Both the position numbers and the translations under genes were made by a program. Below are positions 1-11,760 of a DNA stretch of 64,000 nt, piece after piece. A model generated the notes under the pieces. That model was given only the letters and a program-made list of their open reading frames with translations. It was not told the DNA's origin and did not search any database. Source of the DNA: Tanypteryx hageni (taxonomy: Eukaryota > Arthropoda > Insecta > Odonata > Petaluridae); NCBI GenBank assembly GCA_028673005.1, contig CM054116.1:24095840-24159839 (forward strand), written 5' to 3'. How positions within the stretch are numbered: position 1 is the first letter of the stretch; each line of letters begins with the position of its first letter.

Positions 1-590
1 ACTTTTAGTTGGCAGATTGATCCCCTGGTCCATGGGCTGGATGATTGATGTATTTTTTGGCAAAAACAAGCAATTAAATTTTCCAACTTTCGTGCACAAA
101 ATATCTTCAGATGGATGAGCAGGAGCATTGTCTAGAATAAGGAGAGCCTTCACGTTTTCTGGTGATATTTTCAGCACCTCAATTTGATGCCTTCTGAGTT
201 CTGGCACAAAGTGATTGAAGAACCAGTCATGCAGTGCAGCCATAAACCATGCCTTCTTTGAATTGTAATATATGACTGGTAATTGATGCATAATGTCTTT
301 CAAGATTCTTGGACCACATGACTTGCCGACAATAAATGGCGTTAATCTATGCAATCCATCGACATTTGCACAAAACATCGCTGAGATCTTCTCCTTGCTG
401 ATCTTTCATCCTGGAGTTGATGTTTCATGTTTGAAGGCTTGGTTGTTCTTGGAGAGAACATTTATGTGCTGCGTGCCTCGCCACAGCACGCCTCTGCTCA
501 TTTTTTGATTCATATTGCAGCGCCGCATGGTAGCGCGGATTTCGCATACGAAATTTTCTGACAGCATTTTGGCACCGAGCTGACCCACTC
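1..590 (-). pseudogene. Tigger/pogo-type DDE transposase fragment, runs off window start
   Basis: Reading leftwards on the - strand, broken frames give typical Tigger transposase segments: NNQAFKHETSTPG near 410-450, then a stop, then KISKEKISAMFCANVDGLHR, then LLILDNAPAHPS (about 110-155), which holds the second catalytic Asp of the DDE triad, then CLFLPKNTSIIQPMDQGI near 25-80. The order and spacing match the middle of DDE_1-superfamily transposases (Tigger, related to CENP-B and jerky). At least one stop and a frame change make it non-functional. The C-terminal third and one terminal inverted repeat would lie left of the window. I see no matching TIR to the right, so the right boundary is uncertain. 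Confidence 0.8.
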
Positions 591-2559
591 ACACAAGGCA
601 ATATCACAGAGTGGTCTTGCATGGCATGCAACCAAATTCTCTCTGCAGAATCTTTTGCATTGTTGCAGGCCAGAAAGAAGCGCACCGCAGCATGCTGCAT
701 ATAAGAATGAGCCGTACCGTTTCAAAGATGGACCTGTCCTACCACAGAAGTGCCTACAGTGCAAAAAAATGTGGTGTATAACAGTGAATACCCATTTTTG
801 AGGGTAAGCAGTGGACATTGTCCGGACTGATTCGCCAAACAACGTACTTTGTTTGTAAGAAAGTGGCAGTGCTATAAAGATCCAAATATTTTATATTGTC
901 TTTCCTTTATTTTTATTTAACCTTTTATTTTTTCCTCCCTCTACTTTTGTGCGACACTATATATTAAATTATGGAGTAGGAATTGTTCCTTTCTTTATCA
1001 TATCCTTATTATCCTTTCCAAATCTACTTTATTTTTGGGTCCTTCTCAGATAATGTATGCATGACGTGGATTTTTGTAATTTCAGGTAATATTATTTGAT
1101 CATCTTCAAATGTTTCTTTTTCAAAACTCTCTTCTAACGCACTCTTGCCATTTTCCTACCTTTTTATGGAAATCATTTGTGTTTACATTGGGGTTGTAGT
1201 TGCCTTTGTCATGAAATATTCCTATTTCTTTGAAGAACTTCTTTTTCATACTTCATTTCGAATTTGCTATATGTATAGACCTGACTTATTTGGATTTGTT
1301 ATTACTTTCTCTATATGCAGTATTGAGAAAGTATTTTTTTCATGAAAAAATCAAATTTGAGTTTTCAAATACACATCAAGTCTCCTGAATACATTTTCAT
1401 TTTCTTGATGATGTGCGTGTGTCTCTGTATGTGATAGGCATTTTGCAGATGCTGTAACTCGGAAACTAATTATCAGATCAGCATGGAACTTCATATTTAA
1501 GATTTTTATTAGAAATTCTAGATTTGATAAGATTTTGGCCAAAATTGGTCAACTGTAAGTGGAGGTTTACTCTTGTCATTTTTCCCTTTTTCCCAATTAT
1601 CTCCTTTAGGGCGTCATTAATATAAATATTTGTCATTATCAAAATTATAGATAATATAATTTTCTATGAGTTCCGTTTGAAACATTTTTTCATAAAATGG
1701 ATCGTTTCTGAGATATTTGGATTATTTGTCTGAATTTGTTAGAACATTGAATGTCACTAGGTGACAGCCTTGTTTCTATTGCTATGATAAAATTTTTGAA
1801 TTGTTGATAGTGCTACCAAGGGTAATTTTAATTGTAAATATTTTTCATAGTAACTTGACATTAGTAGTAAAATGTACATCAGTATTTTGCTATCCATAAT
1901 AACAATTTATTTACTTACTGGTTTCTCAATGTGAAAAATTATGCACGAGAGTAATTGCCAATAGTTATTCCTGAGGATGTTATTGTCAAGAGTAAGTACT
2001 ATACCATCATATTCATTACTCTGTGTAAATTTCATGTGCTGGACACAGCAGCTTTTAATAAGTCAAATTAATTTTAATGCCTGGTTTATTATAATTTTTT
2101 GCCATTGATGAATCCTACTCCCATTCATCGTAGGATGTCTGTTCTGTAGTGATAAAAGAGATCCACATTCCTCTGTTGATTTTGTCTTCACTTATACTTC
2201 CTACACAAGTCGTGGAATGTAAGCCATTGTTAAGTCAGCCCTTTTAAAGCATTGGTCATCAAAAGTCAGTTTTACATTTGTTACTGTGTGCTGATAAATC
2301 AGTGAATAAGTAATAAGCACAAATGTAACCCTCTGATGTATCTTAGGGTTACATTAATGAGTTACAATTTGATGCAGTAAAAAGGTTAAGGTTAAAAAAT
2401 GAGATAAGCATAGGAGAGCCATAATATGTATTCAGCCTCCTCTGGATATTCTTATCGACCTTTGCCTTGATGCCTCGCTCGTTGCCTTTGTCACGATTGG
2501 GGCAACTGGATCATTGGAGAATAAGGGCTGTTTTTGAACTTAATTCTCCATTGCTGGTA
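591..2559. other. AT-rich non-coding stretch
   Basis: No convincing gene is seen. ORFs here are short and of low-complexity composition. A stretch near 2437-2530 on the + strand reads open after a possible acceptor but has no usable donor. Confidence 0.5.
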
Positions 2560-3548
2560 CAGGCGACGCTCGATTTACGCCATAGATACGTTCTGAGGAT
2601 CATGGTGTAAATCGAAAGTTGTTTTCTGGCAGTATTTGATCATGTACAGTGGCAGCTCCTACCATAAGGGATAGTGATATTCATTCCTACCAAACCATTT
2701 AAACCTCGGTAACATCTTTCTTTATGGTGATGTAAATTCAGTAATTAATTTATTCCTTTATTTAATAATATTCCTTGAATATTATCAATGCAAATAACGC
2801 GTTATAAATTTATCATGCAATTGATATTGTAAAACTTTTCTATATGTTGACTGTCCTGTGAAAAAATTCGAAATAGTAATTTAGGATTCCAAAATTATGC
2901 TCACGTGCATACACAAAATTATGACAAAATGTCCCCACCAGTTAAAAGGTATACAAGCTGGTGCTAATCATATACATTAAAGGTGTACCGTTCCCAAACT
3001 TAAAGTCACTGATTGTTCTTATTGTAGAATCACTAAGTCCCAATTCTTTCTGAATGTCAATGTTTCTCTCACTACGTTCAAACCTTTTAAGAACCTCTAT
3101 TTTAATTTCTAAGGAAAGAGACTTTCTAGCTTTTTTCACATCCTTCCTTCCCATGTTAGAATCACTGCTAACTCTTTTGAAGCTCATTTTAACACAAGGG
3201 GATATATTAAAGAATATTAAGAATTAAAATCACCGAGGTAAATGACAGCTAAATGGAAAACGTTAGCACTACGAAAGACGACAACAGTTAAACTGCCAAC
3301 TCTATACGTATGCCTACATACATATACTTTTGCGGTGAAAGAAAATGAATGTGAGACTTCACAATGTAACAGTATGTATAGTATACATTGTATACACTCT
3401 CGGCAAGCGATAGGATGTGCATTAGACTTCACAATGTAACATTCAATGGTAGAGGAGGCATGGAAACTAGCAAGTTGGCACAAATAGGATGTTATTTGTA
3501 CATTATAAATGGCGTTAAAATGAAAGCGCGTAAATCGAGCGTTGCCTG
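2560..3548 (-). mobile_element. Internally deleted Tigger/pogo-like DNA transposon
   Basis: The ends are inverted copies of CAGGCRACGCTCGATTTACG, starting at 2560 and ending at 3548. Each end is flanked by TA (2558-2559 and 3549-3550), the target duplication of the Tc1/mariner/pogo superfamily. The CAG terminus is typical of pogo/Tigger. At 989 bp it is far shorter than an autonomous copy. It keeps only the N-terminal DNA-binding region of the transposase on the - strand; the DDE core has been lost. Confidence 0.88.
2942..3187 (-). pseudogene. Tigger transposase N-terminus (CENP-B-type helix-turn-helix)
   Basis: An open frame of 81 codons begins with ATG at 3187. After a short basic leader comes RKSLSLEIKIEVLKRFE followed by ERNIDIQKELGLSDSTIRTI, a typical first helix-turn-helix of the CENP-B/pogo DNA-binding domain. 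Past this the frame runs into unrelated residues, so the second HTH and the catalytic domain are absent. It lies inside the TIR-bounded element 2560-3548 and is a relic of its transposase. The protein would have been nuclear and bound its own TIRs. Confidence 0.75.
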
Positions 3549-4156
3549 TATATGGTCATATACACCATACCAGTACAGCTTATATTAGGTGAGTACCTCT
3601 TTCACTTTGGTAGGAGATATTGCTGAAGCTTTCACAAATTAGTGTTATTATGTGCCTGTGATTGCCTTTAGCCTCCATTTATACCTTTCCACTGCTGTGA
3701 GGCTGTGACTTGGGGTGTTTTTATATACCTTACTATATTGGTGATATACTTTTATTTTATATTAGTGTCTAGAAATTGTTTAAGCATTGTGAAATAAGTC
3801 ATTGGCAAACATTATTTTTTTAAAGTTTAATCCAACATAAACAGGTTTATCCTGGAATGTGTAGTCATTCAAAACCTGTTGTCTTTTTTCTGTAGAAATA
3901 GTTAATGAAATTCACATGCTTCCAAATCACATTTGGGAATAAATTTTTTCTCATTCGTACACTATTTCTGCATCACCAAGTTTTTTTTCTTCATTTAAAT
4001 CACTGTGCTTGCTTAGTTTTCATGGATCCATGCTTCTATGAACTTAAATAATAATTTATGAGGGTCTGCATCATTAAAATTGGAGCTTGGAATATGTATA
4101 ATGCATTGCATCACATAGTATTTAGACTCTGAGTCATTGCCAAACAAAGTGATCTT
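3549..4156. other. Non-coding spacer
   Basis: AT-rich sequence between two DNA transposons; no gene or recognisable element seen. Confidence 0.5.
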
Positions 4157-4160
4157 TTAA

Positions 4161-5731
4161 CACTAGAAGCGCCAGAGTGATCAATCTGACCATTTTTGAA
4201 TTTCAAATGATCCCCCTACTCAAATTAATAGTCGCAGAAAGTTCCTATTTTGTGAATTTTATTCATTTATGACATTTTACTCCTAAAAATTACGTTTATG
4301 GCCTCACTTGATTGGTTTCTGAGATATTAGCTCATACCTAAAAGCACCAAGCAGTCATTTTGTCTTATATTCTCAGATTAATGTCCTGTTTTAAGTTCTT
4401 GTTCGAAAAAGGTTTTTATTTCCAATTATTTGGAATAGCCTTTATGTAAAAGGTGAAATTTTTGCACCTGTTTGCTTAATATTTGCACCCCATTATTATC
4501 TAATTATGATACTCTTTCTTGTAACCCCTTCCATTTTATGCCTTTCATGAAAAAAAACCTCATACTGCAAGCACATCTGCTTCAAATCTGACAAAATGTG
4601 CTAGCCTCATTCGCAAGTCACAACATGTTCTGTTTGTTACTGCCATCCTCATCTCCCCACATTTTCAGTTGTGTTGAGAACTTGTGATATGTAGGAGCGG
4701 CTGCTCGGCAGTGACAAGCAATGACCCAGCAATGTGGTATTATTCCCAAAGAAAAAGTTCAGGCATTGTAAGATCTGTCAGAAAACGAGTTTGATGTTGA
4801 TGGTCCTGACCCTGTGCCATCTGTTTCTGATGGCGAAGATTTTTTTCCGGCAGTAGTTCAAGTGAAAATTCTGAGAGCAATAGCGATATGTTAGACAACG
4901 ATGCAGAGACAGAAGCTTCTCATCAGGATCTTGAGCAGGATGAAACTTTGCACATGAAACATCACTCCGGTAAGTTATCTTTCTATGCGGCTACGTATTA
5001 CTTATGTTGTGCATCACAATTTTTACAATCGCGGGGACATCATACGGTTTCTCACATAGCGATTGTTTCTACTGTAGTCATACTAATCCTCTCTTTCATA
5101 TAGATATCAGACAATGCCTGACTCAAGGAAGAGGATGGGGAAGAGGACAAGGAAGAGAAGAATGCCGTGCTTGTTGATGGGGAAGAACAGGGGCCAAAGC
5201 CCTTGTAGTTGGAACAAGGTTGCTGGGAGGGGATGGTCAGACAGATTGGATAGTGATACTCAGTGGTGTCAATACAACAGGTAGACAAGCGGGTCAAAAA
5301 CTGTCGAGAGAAAACCTGGGACCATCACCACACGCTAAACACAATGCGAGGAATGATAGTGTGGCAAGCGAGTGGCATCTGTTTATTAACAAATCCATTC
5401 TCAAACATCAAACTCTGCACGGAGGCAGAGGCAAAAAATTCATTTTTAAGCTGGCCGAAGAACTGTGCGAGGAGTATCTAAGAACAAGAAACAGGAACCC
5501 CACGTGCTCCTGTACCAGCAGCACCTTCTACTCCTATTTCATGAAATAGAAAATGACACGAGTGTTTGTTTAATAAATTTCATAGCTGCCAATAAAGTGA
5601 TATTTACTCAAAAAACGATATTGAATGAGAACAAATGCATCTAAACTCAAGAACCCACAAAAAAAACCAAGTGGTCAAAATGACAGCTTCCGGCGCTTTT
5701 TGGTATACAGAGAGCTCCGACTCTTCTAGTG
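4161..5731 (+). mobile_element. Degenerate piggyBac-like DNA transposon
   Basis: The outer ends are inverted: CACTAGAAGCGCC at 4161 and the complement of CTTCTAGTG ending at 5731. Both are flanked by TTAA (4157-4160 and 5732-5735), the target duplication of piggyBac elements. The 1571-bp length is shorter than a full autonomous copy (usually above 2 kb). Inside, on the + strand, are an acidic N-terminal-like segment (about 4722-4970) and a C-terminal-like segment (about 5380-5550), with the catalytic middle deleted. Confidence 0.85.
4722..5550 (+). pseudogene. piggyBac-like transposase remnant
   Basis: In broken + frames from about 4722, the sequence reads as an acidic, Ser/Asp/Glu-rich segment (ENEFDVDGPDPVPSVSDGED, then DMLDNDAETEASHQD at 4888 on), the usual character of piggyBac transposase N-termini. 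Near 5380-5500 the frame gives FINKSILKH and KFIFKLAEELCEEYLRTR, which resembles the stretch following the catalytic core. The DDD core between them is missing, and frames shift several times. Its placement between TTAA-flanked TIRs supports the assignment more than the protein similarity does. Confidence 0.6.
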
Positions 5732-5735
5732 TTAA

Positions 5736-6353
5736 AAGTAAATTTGAAAAATCATAGCAGTTAAATTTATATGTAATCCTATGCATTTGCTTATCATTGA
5801 TTAATAAGCAGCAAAATATAAACAGTGACAGTAATTACTTTTGTCGTATAATTTCTTTGAATTTATTTTGTATTTTCTTGTTAGAAGGTATAAACCTTGC
5901 ATTTCAAGTTGACTTTTTCTTGCATCATTAAATCAGTTACTGAAAACTGCATCAGATCTTAACTCATTTACTGTGTTAAAAAAGTTTGCCAAATGAATGT
6001 GTTTCATAGCAACATCTCTCCATGAAGCAGTGCAATCTGTTTTCCTGGCCCACTCATGCAGTTGCAGCTCATTCACTTACTAGAATCTATGAGTTTTCTG
6101 TTTCTATTTACTCATTTGTCAAAGTTTTTGAATTAACCCTTTTACCTCCTTAGTACTTTATAATACAAGATTTATCAATCCTGCCTCTTATACTTCTTTC
6201 CCATATGTCATGATATTTTTAAAATAATTCTGTATTCAACTTGTTTAACTCAGAAGAATTTGGACAAAAGATTATTGATTGTAAATTTTCTTGTTAGTTA
6301 ACAAATTTCTCATTCACTTTTTATTTTCATTCATATACTCTTTTGGATTATTA
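5736..6353. other. Non-coding, AT-rich spacer or intron
   Basis: No gene or element recognised. If gene 1 has exons further 5', this is part of an intron. Confidence 0.4.
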
Positions 6354-6573
6354 CAGGGGTTCTCAATACTTTTGCATTCCTGGATCACTCACACACAAAA
6401 TATCCATTATATTCGTCAGTTAGGATCTTTTATCCTTTCCAGCTTTTGATCCTTGTTGACTGCTGGTACATCCCCCACTTTATCACTTCATTCCAGCATT
6501 TAAATTGTTTTTTTTTAATCACTTACATGGACCACCTACAGCAACTTTGCAGATCATAGGTTGAGAGCCCCTG
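6354..6573. mobile_element. hAT-type MITE
   Basis: The ends CAGGGGTTCTCAA (6354) and the complement of TTGAGAGCCCCTG (ending 6573) form a hAT-like terminal inverted repeat. They are flanked by an 8-bp duplication, GATTATTA at 6346-6353 and AATTATTA at 6574-6581 (7 of 8 identical), as expected for hAT. It is 220 bp long with no coding capacity. Confidence 0.85.
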
Positions 6574-6671
6574 AATTATTATGTTCATAGTAGCTGGTGT
6601 AATAAAATAGATTTTTTCTTATGAAGGAAATTTTGATGCTATGGGGCATGTATTTGATTTTTTATTCTTAG

Positions 6672-6928
6672 TCAGTGGCAAAGAAGAGAAGTCATTTTTA
6701 TTGTTGGCTTTGCCCCTGCTCACTCAACTTTTGTCTAATAAGCCCAGTGCTGCTATGCACATGGTAGCTTATGGAGCTGGAAACTTTGAAATGGGATTTG
6801 GTGGTCGTCCCAGCAATAAAACAGTTTGTGATGGAGGTGCTTTCCTAATGCTTATTGAGCATCCTGACAGTGCTATACGAATAGAATTCCTCAGATTAAT
6901 CCTATCATTGACAAGGAATTCCATGGAG
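6672..6928 (+). CDS. Gene 1, internal exon: unrecognised helical-repeat-like protein
   Basis: A polypyrimidine tract and TTCTTAG end at 6671; the exon stays open for 257 bp and ends with the canonical donor GTAAGT at 6929. It encodes about 85 residues, including ALPLLTQLLSNKPSAAMHM, a Gly-rich GAGNFEMGFGGRPSNKTVCD, and GGAFLMLIEHPDSAIRIEFL. Leu-rich amphipathic segments suggest stacked alpha-helices of HEAT/ARM type, but I do not recognise the family. The exon ends on a complete codon (GAG), matching the phase-0 start of the exon at 8786. The 5' exons were not found and may lie left of the window. Confidence 0.75.
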
Positions 6929-7267
6929 GTAAGTATTTTAATCATAACCTGAAGTTTACTTTAAATCACTTTAAAGATACAATTCAAGAACAAGTGCTTG
7001 TAAAGTACTTGTCTCAAGTATCTCCAATAACCACAACAAGTTCATAAACAACAGTGGAAAGATGCATGCACCATGCATGCGTACATGCGAGGCAGAGGCC
7101 TTCTTTATGATTTATGCAATCATGTCAAAAAAGATAAATATTTATGGCTTATTATAATGTCTACGAACTGAAATGCCAGTAGTGATGCTAAGGAAATATC
7201 GAATTTTTGATTCACCAACTAATTTTCGTATCAATTGTAATTAATAAAACAGTCAACAATTATTTAA

Positions 7268-7372
7268 AACTTACCTCACTTGAATAATAGTAATGCAATC
7301 TTTATGTTCACATTCGTTCCTTCATCGTAAATTACCCATTTCTTTTCACTTACAAATGCTGTGTATACACAA
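7268..7372 (+). repeat. Dispersed repeat, copy 1
   Basis: About 105 bp that recurs in inverted orientation at 39232-39335, sharing blocks such as CATTCCTTCATCGTAAATTA with scattered substitutions. No terminal structure is visible, so the repeat class is unknown. Confidence 0.6.
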
Positions 7373-7378
7373 AGAAAA

Positions 7379-8330
7379 TACAGGTTTCCCTCTATGCGGG
7401 TTCACTTTATGTGAATTTGCTATTATGTGACAAACTTATTGCTACCGGAATTTCTTTTTATGCATCTTTGATTCGCTCTTATGCGGTTACGCGGTCAGTG
7501 CAATACAAATGAAAGAAAGTTCTCCACTACACCACGAGGCAACCATTCAGTCTCTCATTGTATCTTATGGTGTGCGTATTAGTACTACAGTAAAAGAGAT
7601 GAGAGTGGAGTAGATATTGTAGAGTGGAGATGAGACGGAGATTTCGTGTGATACTGTTTGAGCACACTTTAGAAGTTTTGTCTCCTTGTCAGCGGAACTT
7701 GCGTTGGGCCAACCCAACCCTCCAGCACTTTAAACCTACACTATAATGTCACTCACAACAGCCACCACTTGTGCTCATCTGCTTCTTTTTATTGGTGAGT
7801 GTAATTTAGTGTTGTTTTAAGTTTGTATTTATCACATAAGAAGTCGTTATGGAGTGAAAGAAGAGCATCTTGGAGGGGAGTTAGGATTGCTTATGGAAAG
7901 TATCCCTATCTTTTTACATGGAAATATGGGTTCTGTTTATGCGAATTCACTTTAGTTGTCACGAAGATTGTTTTTGTTGACAACAAAAAACAGGAAAATC
8001 CATAGTAACTTGTTCGTTTGATCTTCTTGAAATCAGCTACTCCTTCGTCAAAAATGTACTGAACAAAACATATACTATTTCACTAGTTCTACAAAGTCAT
8101 GTAAAGACTTTTTTGTTATAAGTGATATTGTACAAAAAAAAAGAAAAGTTCATTTTCGTCACCAGTAAAGTGGCACTCCGATTAGGTCACGTAAACCTTA
8201 TATCATTTTCTTAGTTTCTTTGCCTCCATTTCCTAAATACCAAATTTCATCAACATCCACCCAGTAGTTTCTGAGATGAAACATGTGGGCGGACGAACAT
8301 GACCTGACCATAAGGCGTTCTTTTTTACTT
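7379..8330. other. Intronic repeat-like sequence, unclassified
   Basis: Part of gene 1's intron between 6928 and 8786. It contains direct-repeat-like Tyr-codon-free AT-rich sequence with similar motifs near 7395 and 7930 (TATGCG...TTCACTTTA). Near 8240-8310 is a tail (CATCAACATCCACCCAGTAG, then GGGCGGACGAACATGACC) of the type seen in dispersed insect repeats. No intact element can be bounded. Confidence 0.35.
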
Positions 8331-8785
8331 ATTGTAAAGAATGCCTAAAAATCAACCTTTTTGTGGCTATTGAAGATACCTGATACAAATATTTTTTAAG
8401 TGCTTGTCCTTGAATTTCTTCGGCCATAAGACGAGATTGATAATTTCCTGTTGAATTACTTTAAAGATAGATTAAAAGGGTCTTAATTATTTCTTGTAAG
8501 ATTAAAAGTTATCGCATTACAAAAATTGCCCCAGGTTCATTTTTGTTGTAATAGAGCTAAAAATGCATCATGTCATAAGCATCATGACATAACTTAATTT
8601 TGTATGTTAAAATATTCGTATAAAGTTGTTTGCTCTTGTTATAATGGAGTTATAAGTAATATCCCTTGAAAGAATTTATATTTTAAAATTGAAACATTTC
8701 TGGTGGTTTGTATGTAACTCAGTAATTTTTTCATGTGATATGGTTTCTGTTTGTCAGTAATTTAAACACTATGTGTCCGTTTTAG

Positions 8786-8981
8786 GTGTTGACCTACTTG
8801 CTAGACTGCCAGTTTTATTTGTCTTTGTCAAGTCGTCTTGAGATGTGTGCCCATTTCACCAACAATGTGAATGCTTCATTCTGGTTGGAGATACGTTTGC
8901 TAATAATGGTTCTTACAGCAATAGCTGATGGAAGTAATAAAAATATGGCAGAATTACCCGGATGGAATTGTCTGCAAAGAG
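8786..8981 (+). CDS. Gene 1, internal exon
   Basis: The acceptor CCGTTTTAG ends at 8785. The frame continues from the previous exon in phase 0 with VLTYLLDCQFYLSLSSRLEM, then NASFWLEIRLLIMVLTAIAD, then MAELPGWNCLQR. The chosen donor is AAAGAG|GTGG, so the exon ends at 8981 with one base of a codon left over. That base completes a Val codon with the two-base start of the exon at 9425. Without splicing the frame ends at a TGA ten bases later, which supports the donor. The residues are again Leu-rich and helical in character; no known domain is recognised. Confidence 0.7.
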
Positions 8982-9424
8982 GTGGTTGATTATGTATATA
9001 TTTGAATGTGTTGTTAAAAACTTTTCTAGATTTTATTCCACTGTATGTTTTATGAAGTTATCAATTGGTGTTATTTATGAGAAATCTCCCATGACTATTG
9101 TTTTTTCCCTTAATTTTAGATTATTAATTAATTTATTTGAGTAATTTAATTAGTTAGTCTCAGGTTTATTAAAAAAGAATTAGTTGATGGTAGATTGCTG
9201 GCAGTTGGATATAAATTAAAATTTCTTGTGACAAAATTGACATCAACATAAAGTATAGTATAGATAAAGAACTATTGTCCAGTAAAAGTGATATGGTAAT
9301 TTGGCATGCTTCTACTAAATTAGATCTATTTTGATTTTATATAATAATATTAGTGCATTTTTATTTAATGATATATTATTAATATTATAAAACTATAATG
9401 AAAATGTTTTTCATTCTCTCATAG

Positions 9425-9802
9425 TTCTCATCATGCTGACAGAAATAGACAATCATCCTCAGGTGAAATTTATGGCTGCAAAGTGCCTTGGTATTCTTGA
9501 AAATAACAAGATCACTAAATCAAGAGCAGATCCAACTCTGGATCAGATTTCTTTTGATAGAAGCATAACTAAGAATAAATTAACTGAATGGCCCAATGAT
9601 TTTAGAGCTGGATCCTTGACAGAGAAAGCTAAGAAAGGCTCAAATTTTACTGAGGGTAAAAGAAAGAATAGCAGTAATAACTTCTCTTCAGATGTTAAAA
9701 CAAGGGAAGCTATCCTGGCAGAACCAGATGAGAATGAGCCTTTGCTTTTAGTGATGGATGTGGGTGAATCAAGTGATGATGATGAAGATGATCATCCTTC
9801 TG
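9425..9802 (+). CDS. Gene 1, internal exon with acidic, low-complexity tail
   Basis: The acceptor CTCTCATAG ends at 9424. The exon begins with a helical segment, LIMLTEIDNHPQVKFMAAKC, typical of a HEAT/ARM-like repeat. It then passes into a polar, probably disordered region rich in Lys, Ser and Asn, ending in an acidic run (GESSDDDEDDHPSG). The donor is TCTG|GTAAGC at 9803. Length (378 bp) and phases agree with both neighbours: one base carried over, completed by TA in the exon at 11226. The structured-then-disordered arrangement suggests the end of a helical scaffold followed by a regulatory tail. Confidence 0.75.
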
Positions 9803-9898
9803 GTAAGCTATATTTCTCTTGAATCATTTTCCTAGAAATGCTTAAATCTAAAAATAGGCTTCAGTAATACAGTGTGGCTTTTACTCCTGCTAGATTGG

Positions 9899-11063
9899 TA
9901 CCATATTTACTCGTGTAATACCCACACTTTTTCCCCCAAAAGGTTCTAATCAAAAAAGGGGGGTTCAGATATTACATGAGATTTGCCCATTCATCTTTTG
10001 AGGGTAGGTCACCCATGAAATGCTTACTCAATACTTGGCACCTGGCATTAGGTAATGAGGTGTTTTTTTTTGTAGGCACAATATGCTGTGCATTTTATTT
10101 CCCTGATTTTTTAACAAGATATGCGTCAAATAATATAATACGCACAATAGGTATTTATCAGGTATTTTTTTTTAATTCCTTGCCTGCTGAAAGTAGTAAA
10201 CCCAAATCACGTAAATATTCTATGTAAATAGAAGTGTGTCAGACAGTTCATTCTCATAGAAAAGGTGATATACAAGAAATAACCAATTGAATTGCATATA
10301 TTTTTCATTAAATAGAAACAAATTGTTAGATTGCCTTGTAATTTGTGGCATGCTCAACTCACATTTTACCGCAACAGCATTTTTTGAGTTCCTTTTACGT
10401 TATGTAATCCTAGAAGAATATACTTTTATTACGCTGTATAAAAGCAAAGAACACAGTCTTGTGATGGAAATGCATCACTAAATAGCTGTTCGAGTTGTTC
10501 ATTGTGCTTTCTGAAAGCTGTTAGTGATACATTTTATCCATAGAAACGTGCGAAACAGTTTATTTTTGGTATTTAGTGATATTAGGAGGATTTATTTTGA
10601 GCATGAACGGTTTACATTTAGTATTTCGGTAAAATTCGCTCTTTTTCTAGGTGAAAGATGGCTGAGTTAGCAAGATTTCGCAAAATTAGTGAAAATTACT
10701 TATTTTTAATTAAATAACTTGATATTGTGCAATGGCCCAAAATTGAACCTTTCTGCAAGATTAAGGGGCTAGACTCCAAAATAGGTTTTTGAGTTGTCTC
10801 CGTGTAATATAATGGCAATGGATGCCAATTTTTCATGATTACATACATTAAAAAAGTACTAAAAATCATTTTTAGAAGTCACTTCTTAAATATTTGCTTT
10901 TTGCAGTAATTGTATCATCAAACTTGGCTTCAGATAGCTTATTCAACCAATGTTGCCGTAAAATATCTAAATCGAAATTTTGGAAGTGCGAACATTACAT
11001 GAATTCCAGTTTTTCCAGATTTTTAGCTCTAAAGACGGGTGTATTGCATGTGTAAATACAGTA
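9899..11063. mobile_element. TIR element with TACCATATTTAC ends, non-autonomous
   Basis: The left end TACCATATTTACTCGTGTAA and the complement of the right end (TACTGTATTTACACATGCAA) match over about 25 bp. With TA as the target duplication, the TIR proper would start with CC. It is 1165 bp long with no recognisable transposase, and it sits wholly inside gene 1's third visible intron. It belongs to a group of similar-ended elements in this window (12567, 12826, 46458, 50414). Confidence 0.75.
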
Positions 11064-11225
11064 ATTAAAATCATTAAATTGAAAGTATCTTAATGACAAG
11101 GTAGATAGTTGCTATTTTCATTGAATTGTTTTGTATTACTGTCATGTTTTTACACAAAGTTAAAATGTCCTTTTACACGATTATTAATGATATTTGATGA
11201 TATTTTTCATATTTTTTCAATTTAG

Positions 11226-11362
11226 TAAATGCAGTGTTTGATGCCATCAGCTCAGTGGAGTATTATATTAAGGGTTACAAAGCTAATTTCAGCAATGATG
11301 AAACTCATGAATTATCTCAGGAGAAAACACCACATCAAATTTCAGAGAATGGTTTATCCAAG
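11226..11362 (+). CDS. Gene 1, exon encoding polar C-terminal region
   Basis: The acceptor TTTTTTCAATTTAG ends at 11225. Its first two bases complete a Val codon from the exon ending at 9802. It reads VNAVFDAISSVEYYIKGYKA, then a polar stretch (NDETHELSQEKTPHQISENG), and ends with a full codon before the donor GTATGT at 11363. No known domain. The phases of all gene 1 exons agree, which is the main support for treating them as one gene. Confidence 0.68.
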
Positions 11363-11539
11363 GTATGTAGTTCCATCAGTTGATTCTAAAATTGGAATTT
11401 TCTATTATATTGATAACAAATTATCTTAAAGTTTTCAAAATAAAATTCAGAAGTTGGTTTCAGGCATTGTAACTAAGTAACCATATCTAGAGTGTTCTGA
11501 GGTTTAAACATAAAGATCAGATTTGACTTGTTATTACAG

Positions 11540-11593
11540 AGCCCTGAAATTTTGCATAAAGCTCTTATGAAGAAATATGTTAAAAGGCCATAA
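11540..11593 (+). CDS. Gene 1, probable terminal exon
   Basis: The acceptor TTGTTATTACAG ends at 11539. In phase 0, as required by the exon ending at 11362, it encodes SPEILHKALMKKYVKRP followed by TAA at 11591-11593. The short, basic C-terminus is plausible but rests only on acceptor quality and phase. No strong AATAAA signal follows closely, so the last exon could instead lie elsewhere. Confidence 0.45.
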   Translation, partial: SPEILHKALMKKYVKRP

Positions 11594-11720
11594 TCAGTAC
11601 TTCAGTAATCTATAAGTTTGTGCACTGTTGTTGGTTTGTTCTGCAGACTTTGTCGATAATACAAGGTGTTTGCTGGCCATGTGCCTTTATTGTGTACATT
11701 GGACTTAGTTCAATAATAAG

Positions 11721-11760
11721 TACCATATTTTTCAGCATATAAGACACTTTTTTCAAGAAA
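11721..11760. repeat. Unpaired TIR-like end (TACCATATTTTTCAGC)
   Basis: The sequence TACCATATTTTTCAGCATAT, followed by AAGACAC, looks like the left end of a TACCRTATT-type element. I found no inverted partner to its right, so it is either truncated or a chance match. Confidence 0.35.

Noticed and set aside
784..815. CAGTGAATACCCATTTTTGA resembles a pogo/Tigger end
   Set aside because: Wrong orientation for the Tigger fragment at 1-590 and no TA-flanked partner found.
2437..2530. A + strand stretch after a possible acceptor reads PPLDILIDLCLDASLVAFVT and looks like an exon
   Set aside because: No usable donor before the in-frame TGA, no phase link to gene 1, and it abuts a transposon insertion; kept only as a possibility.
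7379..7960. Similar TATGCG...TTCACTTTA segments near 7395 and 7930 as possible transposon ends
   Set aside because: They are in the same orientation, not inverted, and no target duplication was found.
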